DNA of 64,000 nt from Thiopseudomonas denitrificans (GTDB taxonomy: Bacteria > Pseudomonadota > Gammaproteobacteria > Pseudomonadales > Pseudomonadaceae), in contig NZ_LNJZ01000009.1 in NCBI RefSeq assembly GCF_002866065.1, positions 386,813 to 450,812 of the forward strand, read 5' to 3'. Shown in pieces: positions 57,334-64,000 of this stretch; position 1 is the stretch's first letter; each line of letters begins with the position of its first letter. Both the position numbers and the translations under genes were made by a program. Under the pieces are notes generated by a model. That model ran no database searches and was not told the origin of the DNA. It saw only the letters and a program-made list of their open reading frames with translations.

Positions 57334-58044
57334 TCACTGGATGCGCTGCAGATCCTGGCGGGCCAGATTGGCAGCAGAGCTGTCGGGAAACTGGCTGATG
57401 ACCTGACGATACAGGGCTTCGGCACGTTCATAACGCCCGAGACGTTGCTCGACAACGGCCAGCTTGTAGGTCGAGTCAGGAACCTTGGCATGCTGTGGCC
57501 AGTCTTCAATAACCGTGGCAAAAGCCTTGCCGGCTGCCTGCAGGTCATTTTTCACCAGACCGATTTCACCCAGCCAGTAGTGGGCATTGGCAGCATACTT
57601 GCCTTGCGGATAGCGGCCCAGGAATGCGGTAAACGCCTGCTGGGCACGATCGAAGTCGCGGGCCTGGATCAGGCTGTAGGCTGCTTCGTAAAACTGTTGT
57701 TCTTTGGCCGGATCGCCCGCTGCGGTTGCGGGTTGCTGCTGTGCACCGTTTTCATCCGGGGACAGCCCGGAGCCGGCAGCAGCTGTATCAGCGGCAGAGC
57801 CGTTACCCTGGCTGATGCGGCTGTCAAGCGCCTGGAAGCGGTCTTTGCTGTCCTCTTCCAGGCGGTTGATGCGGTTTTGCTGTTCTTCAACCATGCCGCG
57901 CAATGCAGCAATCTCTTGCTGCATTTGCTGCAATTGCATGAACAGCTGACCCTGAGCAGACAGTCCTGCGCCATCATTGGCAGACACACCGGAACAAACG
58001 GCCAGTGACAGAATGGCAAGCAGGGCAGGAACTGTCTTTCTCAT
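57334..58044 (-). CDS. cpoB: Cell division coordinator CpoB (YbgF)
   Basis: CpoB is a periplasmic protein that links peptidoglycan synthesis with Tol-Pal constriction. The 236-aa precursor has a signal peptide (ending SGVSA), an N-terminal coiled coil (MQLQQMQQEIAALRGMVEEQQNRINRLEEDSKDR) that trimerises, and C-terminal TPR repeats (QFYEAAYSLIQARDFDRAQQAF and onward). It is the last gene of the tol-pal operon. Confidence 0.95.
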   Translation of the reverse strand: MRKTVPALLAILSLAVCSGVSANDGAGLSAQGQLFMQLQQMQQEIAALRGMVEEQQNRINRLEEDSKDRFQALDSRISQGNGSAADTAAAGSGLSPDENGAQQQPATAAGDPAKEQQFYEAAYSLIQARDFDRAQQAFTAFLGRYPQGKYAANAHYWLGEIGLVKNDLQAAGKAFATVIEDWPQHAKVPDSTYKLAVVEQRLGRYERAEALYRQVISQFPDSSAANLARQDLQRIQ

Positions 58045-58048
58045 GGTC

Positions 58049-58555
58049 TTAGTCGCGCAGCTCTACACGACGGTTCTGGGCCCAGTCGAACTCGGTGTGA
58101 CCACCAGCAACCGGACGCTCCTCACCGTAGGAGACCAGCTCCAGCTGTGCCGGAGATACGCCCTGCAGCACCAGGTAGCGCTGAACAGCCTTGGCACGAC
58201 GCTCGCCCAGAGCCATGTTGTACTCGCGGGTGCCGCGCTCGTCGGTGTGGCCTTCCAGCACGACACGCTTGCCGCTGCCTTGCAGGTCACGGGCATGAAC
58301 GTCCAGGGCACGCATGGCGTCCTGCTTCAGGTCGGAGCTGTCGAACTCGAAGTAGAAGGTCTTGATTGCACGCAGTGCGGCTTCGCTGCTGCTGTCGAAC
58401 TCGCTACCGTAGCTGGAGCCCTGACCAGCAGTCATGCCGGCGTTTGGATCCAGGGTCTCGTTGCCAGCGGTGTCGCCACCTTTGGAAGTACAGCCTACTG
58501 CAAACAGCAGAGCCAGTGACAGGGCAGTCAGCTTGCCATATTTCATTGTTACCAT
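58049..58555 (-). CDS. pal: Peptidoglycan-associated lipoprotein (OprL-like)
   Basis: Pal is an outer-membrane lipoprotein that binds peptidoglycan and TolB. The 168-aa precursor has lipobox FAVGC and a C-terminal OmpA-like domain ([46 protein letters not shown]). The ATG at 58555 was preferred because GGAG is 11 bases upstream; an ATG nine bases inside is also possible. It lies between tolB and cpoB. Confidence 0.96.
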   Translation of the reverse strand: MVTMKYGKLTALSLALLFAVGCTSKGGDTAGNETLDPNAGMTAGQGSSYGSEFDSSSEAALRAIKTFYFEFDSSDLKQDAMRALDVHARDLQGSGKRVVLEGHTDERGTREYNMALGERRAKAVQRYLVLQGVSPAQLELVSYGEERPVAGGHTEFDWAQNRRVELRD

Positions 58556-58609
58556 TTGTTTTAAAGCTCCAACGCTAGGTTGATGATTAAGTTTCGGATT
58601 GGCGATTCA

Positions 58610-59908
58610 TCAGTTTAAAAAAGGCGACCATGAAGGCTCACGAATCTCCCCTTCAATGCCGGGCAATACGGTTCTCACCCGTCCATTGAGCGAGGTCAGC
58701 ATCAGCACTCCTTTACCCTGTTGACGCGTTGCATAGATTACCATGCTTCCATTGGGCGCAACAGTGGGCGACTCGTCCAGACTGGTGTCGGAAAGAATGC
58801 GCAACGTACCGCGCTGCAGGTCCTGGGCTGCCACCTTGAACACCTTGTAACCGTCCTGGCGATGAATCATGACCAGGGTCTTCTCGTCAGCGGACAGTTT
58901 GGGATTGGCATTGTAGTTGCCGCTAAAGGTAACCCGCTGTGCCTCACCACCATTGATGCTGGCGCGGTAGATCTGGGGTCTGCCGGAGCGGTCCGAGGTG
59001 AAGTAGAGCGTATGACCATCCTTGCCCCAGAAAGGTTCGGTATCAATTGCCATGTGGTTGGTTACCCGGCGCACCTGGCGGCTGGCCATTTCCATTACAT
59101 AGATTTCCGGGTTGCCGTCCTTGGACAGGACAAAGGCCAGTTTGCTGCTGTCCGGTGACCAGGCCGGCGCACCGTTGAGGCCTTCAAAATTGGTGACCTG
59201 CTCGCGCTGTCCGGTTTCCACCTGCTGCACATAGATGCGCGGGCGTTTCTGCTCGAACGACACATAGGCAATGCGCTGGCCGTCTGGTGCATAGGTCGGC
59301 GACAGAATCGGCTCACGGGATTGCAGCAGGGTCACCGCCCGGGCACCGTCATAATCGGCACGGTACAGGGTATAGCGGCGGTCACTGACCGGGCCGGATG
59401 CAGTGACAAACAGCAACCGGGTGGAAAATGCCCCCTTGATGCCGGTGATCTTCTCGTGGGCCTGGTCGGCAATATGGTGCGCCAGGTCGCGCAACTGTTG
59501 CACCGTGCCGGTGACAGTACCGGCATGCACCTGCTGCTCGCTGGTCACGTTAAGCAGGTGATAGCGGATCTGCACGCGGCCATCAGCCTGGCTTGCCATC
59601 TCGCCGATCAGCAGGTACTGGGCACCCACTGCACGCCAGTCACGGTAGATGATCTCGTCGGGGCGGGCCGGCATGCTGATCATGTGCTCGCGTGCCAACG
59701 GGTTGAAAAAGCCGGAATTATGCAGGTCGTTGCCGATGATGCGGGCCGGATCCTCGGGCAGGCTGGCTGCACCGGAAAGGCCGAACGGCACCACCGCTAT
59801 CGGAATGGCACGATCGGTACCACGGGTGATGACCAGCGGATCAGCGGCAAAAACCGTCCCGGCAGCCATCGCCAGACAGGCGATCAATAGGCGTATCATG
59901 ATTTTCAC
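58610..59908 (-). CDS. tolB: Tol-Pal system translocation protein TolB
   Basis: TolB is a periplasmic beta-propeller that links TolA with Pal. The 432-aa precursor has a signal peptide (ending GTVFA), an N-terminal alpha/beta domain and a C-terminal propeller with [11 protein letters not shown] and similar repeats ([28 protein letters not shown]). It overlaps tolA by four bases. Confidence 0.97.
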   Translation of the reverse strand: MKIMIRLLIACLAMAAGTVFAADPLVITRGTDRAIPIAVVPFGLSGAASLPEDPARIIGNDLHNSGFFNPLAREHMISMPARPDEIIYRDWRAVGAQYLLIGEMASQADGRVQIRYHLLNVTSEQQVHAGTVTGTVQQLRDLAHHIADQAHEKITGIKGAFSTRLLFVTASGPVSDRRYTLYRADYDGARAVTLLQSREPILSPTYAPDGQRIAYVSFEQKRPRIYVQQVETGQREQVTNFEGLNGAPAWSPDSSKLAFVLSKDGNPEIYVMEMASRQVRRVTNHMAIDTEPFWGKDGHTLYFTSDRSGRPQIYRASINGGEAQRVTFSGNYNANPKLSADEKTLVMIHRQDGYKVFKVAAQDLQRGTLRILSDTSLDESPTVAPNGSMVIYATRQQGKGVLMLTSLNGRVRTVLPGIEGEIREPSWSPFLN

Positions 59909-60981
59909 TGACTCAAGTCCTCCGGCCTGAAGGCCATGCTGCGTTTACGGTAAAAACGTTCATAGGTGGCGCGGTCGAGATTCTGGATCTCGCGCACCCG
60001 CGCGACGTTCCTGACTGCCGCCAGCGCCGAGTTGTCGAACGCGGCATTGCCGCTGCTGCGTGCCACCGCCACCCGGCTGATGGTGCCATCGGCCAGAAAC
60101 TCCACGTCCAGCACCACCTGCATGCCGTTGCGGGCCGCATCCGGGCGGCTCCAGTTCTGGCTGACCAGCTGGATGATCAGGTCGTCCAGCCGTGCCGCCT
60201 GCTGTTCGCCCTGGCGGTCGGCCACGCTACTCTGGAACTGTGGCTCGCCATCGCCCAGCAGTTCGGCCAGCGCAGCGGCGGTGCGATCTTCCTGCGCCTT
60301 GCGCTCGGCGGCGCGGGCCTTCTCTGCTGCCACCTTGGCCGCCTGTTCGGCTTCACGCTTTTTCTTCTCTGCCTCGGCTTTCTGGCGGGCCTGCTCGGCG
60401 GCTCTTTTCTTTTCTTCTTCAGCCTTCTTGCGTTCGGCTTCAGCTTTTTTCTTCGCTTCCTCGGCCTTTTTCTTCTCGGCCTCGGCTTTCTTCTTCGCTT
60501 CTTCCGCCGCCTTCAGGCGGGCCGCCTCGGCTTTCTGCAATTCTAGCTTCTTCTGTTCGGCCGCTTTCTGTTCGGCCAGCTTCTTCTGCTCGGCAGCCTT
60601 TTTCTCTTCAGCGGCTTTTTGTGCAGCCACTTTCTTCTGTTCTTCGGCTTTCTGCGCAGCTACCTTGCGCTCTTCCTCGGCCTTGCGGCGCGCGGCGGCT
60701 TCCTGTTCCTGCTCGCGCTTTTTCTGCTCCAGCTGCTCCTGTGCATAATCCTGCGTGCGGGTTTTCTCCGCCTCGCCGGCTATCTTTTGCGAAGTCTGGC
60801 TGGTTGCCATGTTCTGTGATTCGAGCTGGTACAGGGTAGCCTTGACAATGGGCCGTGAAGGCGGCAAGTCCGGCGTGCTGGAAAAACTGACAAACAGCAG
60901 TGACAGCAGCACGACATGGATGAGGGCCGCCCAGATCACCGGCCAGAACAGCTTGTCCCGCGGATACGTCTGCCTGTCCAT
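59905..60981 (-). CDS. tolA: Cell envelope integrity protein TolA
   Basis: TolA is an inner-membrane protein that spans the periplasm to TolB. The 358-aa protein has one N-terminal membrane segment ([21 protein letters not shown]), a long Ala/Lys/Glu-rich helix (about 70-230) and a C-terminal globular domain ([35 protein letters not shown]). Its start overlaps the tolR stop by one base. Confidence 0.97.
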   Translation of the reverse strand: MDRQTYPRDKLFWPVIWAALIHVVLLSLLFVSFSSTPDLPPSRPIVKATLYQLESQNMATSQTSQKIAGEAEKTRTQDYAQEQLEQKKREQEQEAAARRKAEEERKVAAQKAEEQKKVAAQKAAEEKKAAEQKKLAEQKAAEQKKLELQKAEAARLKAAEEAKKKAEAEKKKAEEAKKKAEAERKKAEEEKKRAAEQARQKAEAEKKKREAEQAAKVAAEKARAAERKAQEDRTAAALAELLGDGEPQFQSSVADRQGEQQAARLDDLIIQLVSQNWSRPDAARNGMQVVLDVEFLADGTISRVAVARSSGNAAFDNSALAAVRNVARVREIQNLDRATYERFYRKRSMAFRPEDLSQ

Positions 60982-61433
60982 CAGGGCGCCTCGGTGATCA
61001 GGCCCACATCGGTAACTCCGGCCTGCTGCAGACCGCCCATGGCCTGCATGACGCTGCCGTAATCAACGCTCTTGTCGGCCCGCACATAGACCTGCACCTG
61101 CTTGCCCTGCGTCCTGTTGGCCGCCAGCACCGCTGTGGCTGCCCGTATCATGTCGTCCAGCGCCACAGCGGTCTCGTCCACGCTTTCAACATCCACTTCA
61201 GTGCCGGTGGTCCAGTAATAGCTCTTGTCCGCCTTGATCGATACGGTGAGAATCACCGCGTCATTGTCCTGCGGCAGTACCTCGCTGGAGACCTGCGGCA
61301 GCTCGACCTTGACCCCCTGGTTGAGCATTGGCGCGGTCACCATGAAGATCACCAGCAGCACCAGCATCACGTCGATGTAAGGCACCACGTTCATTTCGGC
61401 GACAGGTTTTCTGCGATTGCGTATGCGGGCCAT
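60981..61433 (-). CDS. tolR: Tol-Pal system protein TolR
   Basis: TolR forms the proton-driven motor with TolQ. The 150-aa protein has one membrane segment carrying the key Asp (VVPYIDVMLVLLVIFMVTAPML, D near residue 21) and a periplasmic domain ending GVTDVGLITEAP. It starts 14 bases after the tolQ stop. Confidence 0.97.
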   Translation of the reverse strand: MARIRNRRKPVAEMNVVPYIDVMLVLLVIFMVTAPMLNQGVKVELPQVSSEVLPQDNDAVILTVSIKADKSYYWTTGTEVDVESVDETAVALDDMIRAATAVLAANRTQGKQVQVYVRADKSVDYGSVMQAMGGLQQAGVTDVGLITEAP

Positions 61434-61447
61434 GTCCGTACTCCCGC

Positions 61448-62137
61448 TCAGTTCTTGGCGTGCACGGTACGGTGCAGGATCGCGTGCAGCTCGTCGGCAA
61501 AGGTGTAGTAACGGGCAATCAGCACTTCACTGCGGGCGGCAAAGCGGTTGTAGGCAACCACCGCCGGAATGGCGGCAAACAGGCCGATGGCAGTGGCAAT
61601 CAGCGCTTCGGCAATGCCCGGCGCAACCGTGGCCAGAGTGGCCTGCTGCACCTGGGCCAGACCGCGAAACGAGTTCATGATGCCCCAGACGGTACCAAAC
61701 AGGCCGACATAGGGACTGGTCGAGCCGACCGTGGCCAGGAACGGCAGGTTCTGTTCAAGGTGTTCCTCCTCGCGGGAGATGGCCACGCGCATGGCTCGGG
61801 CCACTGCGTCCATGATGGCATCCGGCTGCATGCCGGGCTGCTGGCGCAAACGGGAGAACTCCTTGAACCCGGCCTGAAAGATGCGCTCTGAACCGGTCAG
61901 GTCCTGCTTGCCGCTGACCTCGCGATACAGGCGGGACAGGTCGACGCCGGACCAGAAGCGCTCCTCGAACTGCTCCAGCCCTTTCTTGGCGGTGCCCAGC
62001 GTGGTGCTGCGCTGAAAGATGATGATCCAGGAAATGATCGAGGCCAGCAGCAGGCTCAACATGACCAGCTGGACCAGCAGGCTGGCATTGCTGACCAGGC
62101 TCCACATTGACATTGAATCGGCTTGATTGGCGCCCAC
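61448..62137 (-). CDS. tolQ: Tol-Pal system protein TolQ
   Basis: TolQ is the proton-channel partner of TolR (MotA/ExbB family). The 229-aa protein has three membrane segments (from about residue 15, and SPYVGLFGTVWGIMNSF and IGLFAAIPAVVAYNRF near the end). It is the first tol gene of the tolQRAB-pal-cpoB run and lies 11 bases after ybgC. Confidence 0.97.
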   Translation of the reverse strand: MGANQADSMSMWSLVSNASLLVQLVMLSLLLASIISWIIIFQRSTTLGTAKKGLEQFEERFWSGVDLSRLYREVSGKQDLTGSERIFQAGFKEFSRLRQQPGMQPDAIMDAVARAMRVAISREEEHLEQNLPFLATVGSTSPYVGLFGTVWGIMNSFRGLAQVQQATLATVAPGIAEALIATAIGLFAAIPAVVAYNRFAARSEVLIARYYTFADELHAILHRTVHAKN

Positions 62138-62148
62138 AAAGGCCTCCC

Positions 62149-62568
62149 TTAAGGCAAAAGATCATTCTGAAAGGTTGCATGCAATACGGCCGGCATTGCC
62201 ACGGGTCTGAAACTGTCGGCAGCAACACTGGCAATGGTGAAACGGCCTTCGCATAGCAACCGGTCATCACCATGGCGGCGCACCTGCTGAACGAATTCCA
62301 GCCGGGCCTTGCCCAGTTTTTCCACCTGCGCCGTGACCCGCAATTCGTCATCCAGCCGCGCCGGCGCATGATAGCGGGTTTGCGCACTGTGTACGACAAA
62401 AAGCAGGTTTTGCGCGGCCAGTTCGTGCTGGCTGTAACCCAGCGCACGCAGGCGTTCGGTGCGTGCCCTTTCCATATATTTCAGGTAGTTGACGTAATAC
62501 ACCACGCCACCGGCATCGGTGTCCTCGTAGTAGACACGACAAGGCCAGCTAAATTCCGTTGCTGTCAT
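62149..62568 (-). CDS. ybgC: Tol-Pal-associated acyl-CoA thioesterase YbgC
   Basis: YbgC is a hot-dog-fold thioesterase conserved at the head of the tol operon. The 139-aa protein has the catalytic block [29 protein letters not shown]. The ATG at 62568 ([12 protein letters not shown]) overlaps the end of ruvB by 20 bases, so translation is coupled to ruvB. Confidence 0.95.
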   Translation of the reverse strand: MTATEFSWPCRVYYEDTDAGGVVYYVNYLKYMERARTERLRALGYSQHELAAQNLLFVVHSAQTRYHAPARLDDELRVTAQVEKLGKARLEFVQQVRRHGDDRLLCEGRFTIASVAADSFRPVAMPAVLHATFQNDLLP

Positions 62569-63604
62569 CAAAGATGTCCTGCTGATCAGGTTGATTTTGA
62601 TCGCGCGGCACCGGCAGGCCGAAATGCAGCCAGGCATGGCGGGTTACCACCCGGCCGCGGGGTGTGCGCATGATGTAGCCCTGCTGGATCAGGTAGGGCT
62701 CCAGCACGTCTTCGATGGTATGCCGCTCTTCGCTGATGGCAGCGGCCAGGTTGTCCAGGCCGACCGGTCCGCCATCGAATTTTTCCATCATGGTCAGCAG
62801 CAGGCGGCGGTCCTGGTGGTCCAGCCCCAGCTCGTCGACATCCAGCATGTTCAGCGCCTGGTCGGCAATTGCCCGGCTAATCTCGCCGGTGCCGCGCACC
62901 TGGGCGAAGTCGCGCACCCGGCGCAGCAGACGGTTGGCGATACGGGGCGTGCCACGCGAGCGGCGGGCAATCTCGAAGGCACCCTCAGGATCAATCGGCA
63001 TGCCGAGGATGCCGGCAGCACGCTCGACAATCCGGCTCAGGTCGCCATGACTGTAGAACTCCAGCCGCTGCACGATGCCGAAACGGTCACGCAGCGGGTT
63101 GGTCAGCATGCCGGCCCGGGTGGTGGCACCGACCAGGGTAAAGGGTGGCAGGTCGAGCTTGATCGAACGCGCTGCCGGGCCTTCACCGATCATGATATCA
63201 AGCTGAAAGTCCTCCATCGCCGGATACAACACCTCCTCCACCACAGGTGGCAGGCGGTGAATCTCGTCAATGAACAGCACATCCCCTTCATTCAGGTTGG
63301 TCAGCAGCGCGGCCAGATCCCCTGCCCGCTCCAGCACCGGACCCGACGTGCTCTTCAGCGATACGCCCATCTCGGTGGCGATGATGTTGGCCAATGTAGT
63401 CTTGCCCAGCCCCGGCGGGCCGAAGATCAGCGTATGGTCCAGTGCTTCATTGCGTTGCCGGGCAGCCTGCATGAACAGGCCCATCTGGTCGCGCACCACC
63501 GGCTGGCCGATGTATTCCTCGAGACTGAGCGGGCGGATGGCGCGATCAAACTGCTCTTCGCGCTCTTTGGCGGTGCCCGAGATCAGGCGGTCGGCTTCAA
63601 TCAT
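62549..63604 (-). CDS. ruvB: Holliday junction branch-migration ATPase RuvB
   Basis: RuvB is a AAA+ motor that drives Holliday junction migration with RuvA. The 351-aa protein has Walker [12 protein letters not shown], Walker [13 protein letters not shown], the sensor segment [19 protein letters not shown] and the winged-helix C terminus [17 protein letters not shown]. It lies 21 bases after ruvA. Confidence 0.98.
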   Translation of the reverse strand: MIEADRLISGTAKEREEQFDRAIRPLSLEEYIGQPVVRDQMGLFMQAARQRNEALDHTLIFGPPGLGKTTLANIIATEMGVSLKSTSGPVLERAGDLAALLTNLNEGDVLFIDEIHRLPPVVEEVLYPAMEDFQLDIMIGEGPAARSIKLDLPPFTLVGATTRAGMLTNPLRDRFGIVQRLEFYSHGDLSRIVERAAGILGMPIDPEGAFEIARRSRGTPRIANRLLRRVRDFAQVRGTGEISRAIADQALNMLDVDELGLDHQDRRLLLTMMEKFDGGPVGLDNLAAAISEERHTIEDVLEPYLIQQGYIMRTPRGRVVTRHAWLHFGLPVPRDQNQPDQQDIFDDSNGI

Positions 63605-63625
63605 GACAGGTACCGGAAAAATGAA

Positions 63626-64000
63626 TTACTGGCCAAGCCCGCGCAGGGCCAGGCGGATCAGGTCTTCGCTGCGCAGGTCATCGGCATATACGGCACGCAC
63701 TGCACGGCTGGCCTCGGCCGGCTTGAAGCCGAGGCTGACCAGCGCACTGACGGCATCCTGCTCGGCACCCGCACCCGCACCGGCCTGCGCCGTAGCCGCC
63801 TCGGCCGGCAGGCTGATGCCGGAGAGGGTTACATCCCAGTCCTTGAATTTGCCCTTGAGTTCGACCAGCAGACGCTCGGCGGTTTTCTTGCCCACACCCG
63901 GCACCTTCATCAACCGGGCGGTATCTTCGGCATGCACGCAACCGATCAGTTCATCGGCACTCATGCCGGACATCAGCGCCAGCGCCAGCTTGGGGCCGAC
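63626..64000 (-). CDS. ruvA: Holliday junction DNA helicase RuvA, 3' part
   Basis: This is the C-terminal part of RuvA, truncated by the window edge. The visible part includes [13 protein letters not shown], the helix-hairpin-helix [20 protein letters not shown] and the C-terminal domain III ([23 protein letters not shown] to RLALRGLGQ) that contacts RuvB. The start lies beyond base 64000. Confidence 0.96.
   Translation of the reverse strand, partial: VGPKLALALMSGMSADELIGCVHAEDTARLMKVPGVGKKTAERLLVELKGKFKDWDVTLSGISLPAEAATAQAGAGAGAEQDAVSALVSLGFKPAEASRAVRAVYADDLRSEDLIRLALRGLGQ

Overview
This 64-kb window reads as ordinary chromosome of a gammaproteobacterium of the Pseudomonadaceae. The tmRNA tag is ANDDNYALAA. 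The nth-PA3496-type gene pair, an OprL-like Pal, a FadD1-like acyl-CoA ligase of 562 aa, a RibB with a degenerate GTP cyclohydrolase domain, and REP/REPIN-type palindromes in the gaps all fit. The exact genus cannot be fixed by eye; a Halopseudomonas or P. pertucinogena-type lineage is a guess.

Layout. 1-233: REPIN-like palindromes downstream of murJ. 234-4219: murJ, diverging from an EAL/degenerate-GGDEF protein followed by an HDOD protein. 4240-5720: aspartic protease and M48 metalloprotease lipoprotein pair (minus). 5811-11055: riboflavin/thiamin/phospholipid block on the minus strand in the order FMN riboswitch, ribE, ribBA, (repeat-rich gap), ribH, nusB, thiL, pgpA. 11395-17145: valS, then an ABC importer of the TrpXYZ type. 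17280-20123: small secreted protein, rfaH-like gene, ssrA (tmRNA), and a KAS III-like synthase. 20395-22103: cmoA-cmoB. 22283-24860: two tandem paralogous periplasmic binding proteins, both with TTG starts. 24953-26897: an unknown gene and a frameshifted putP. 27045-29701: ydbH-ynbE-ydbL-like lipid-bridge operon, then tRNA-Pro(GGG). 29994-35448: PAP2 phosphatase, fadD, alpha/beta hydrolase, MaoC hydratase, nth, PA3496-like. 35486-37654: SUI1 factor, a membrane methyltransferase, a small protein and xerD. 37718-37900: tandem REP pairs. 37978-41417: rplS-trmD-rimM-rpsP and ffh. 41512-47417: maf/yceF, DUF454, UPF0149, recQ and an SLC13 transporter. 47433-48534: an IS630 insertion. 48904-55336: rne with a long leader, divergent from rluC-HAD phosphatase-sppA. 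55480-57253: truncated sensor-like ORF, nadA, tRNA-Lys. 57334-64000: cpoB-pal-tolB-tolA-tolR-tolQ-ybgC-ruvB-ruvA (ruvA runs off the window).

How the genes work together. The minus-strand block from 10775 down makes riboflavin under an FMN riboswitch. rpsP-rimM-trmD-rplS and ffh serve ribosome maturation and membrane targeting. The Tol-Pal genes, the YdbH/YnbE/YdbL set, MurJ, the PAP2 enzyme and NadA cover envelope maintenance and NAD synthesis. fadD, the lipase-like hydrolase, the MaoC hydratase and the KAS III-like enzyme handle lipids. The only clearly mobile element is the IS630 copy. I found no CRISPR array, prophage, defence island or biosynthetic gene cluster. The most unusual material is extragenic: REPIN-like pairs in two families, a 110-bp palindromic element inside the rib operon, a terminator-like hairpin ahead of the KAS III gene, and a hairpin that holds a Shine-Dalgarno sequence in its loop.
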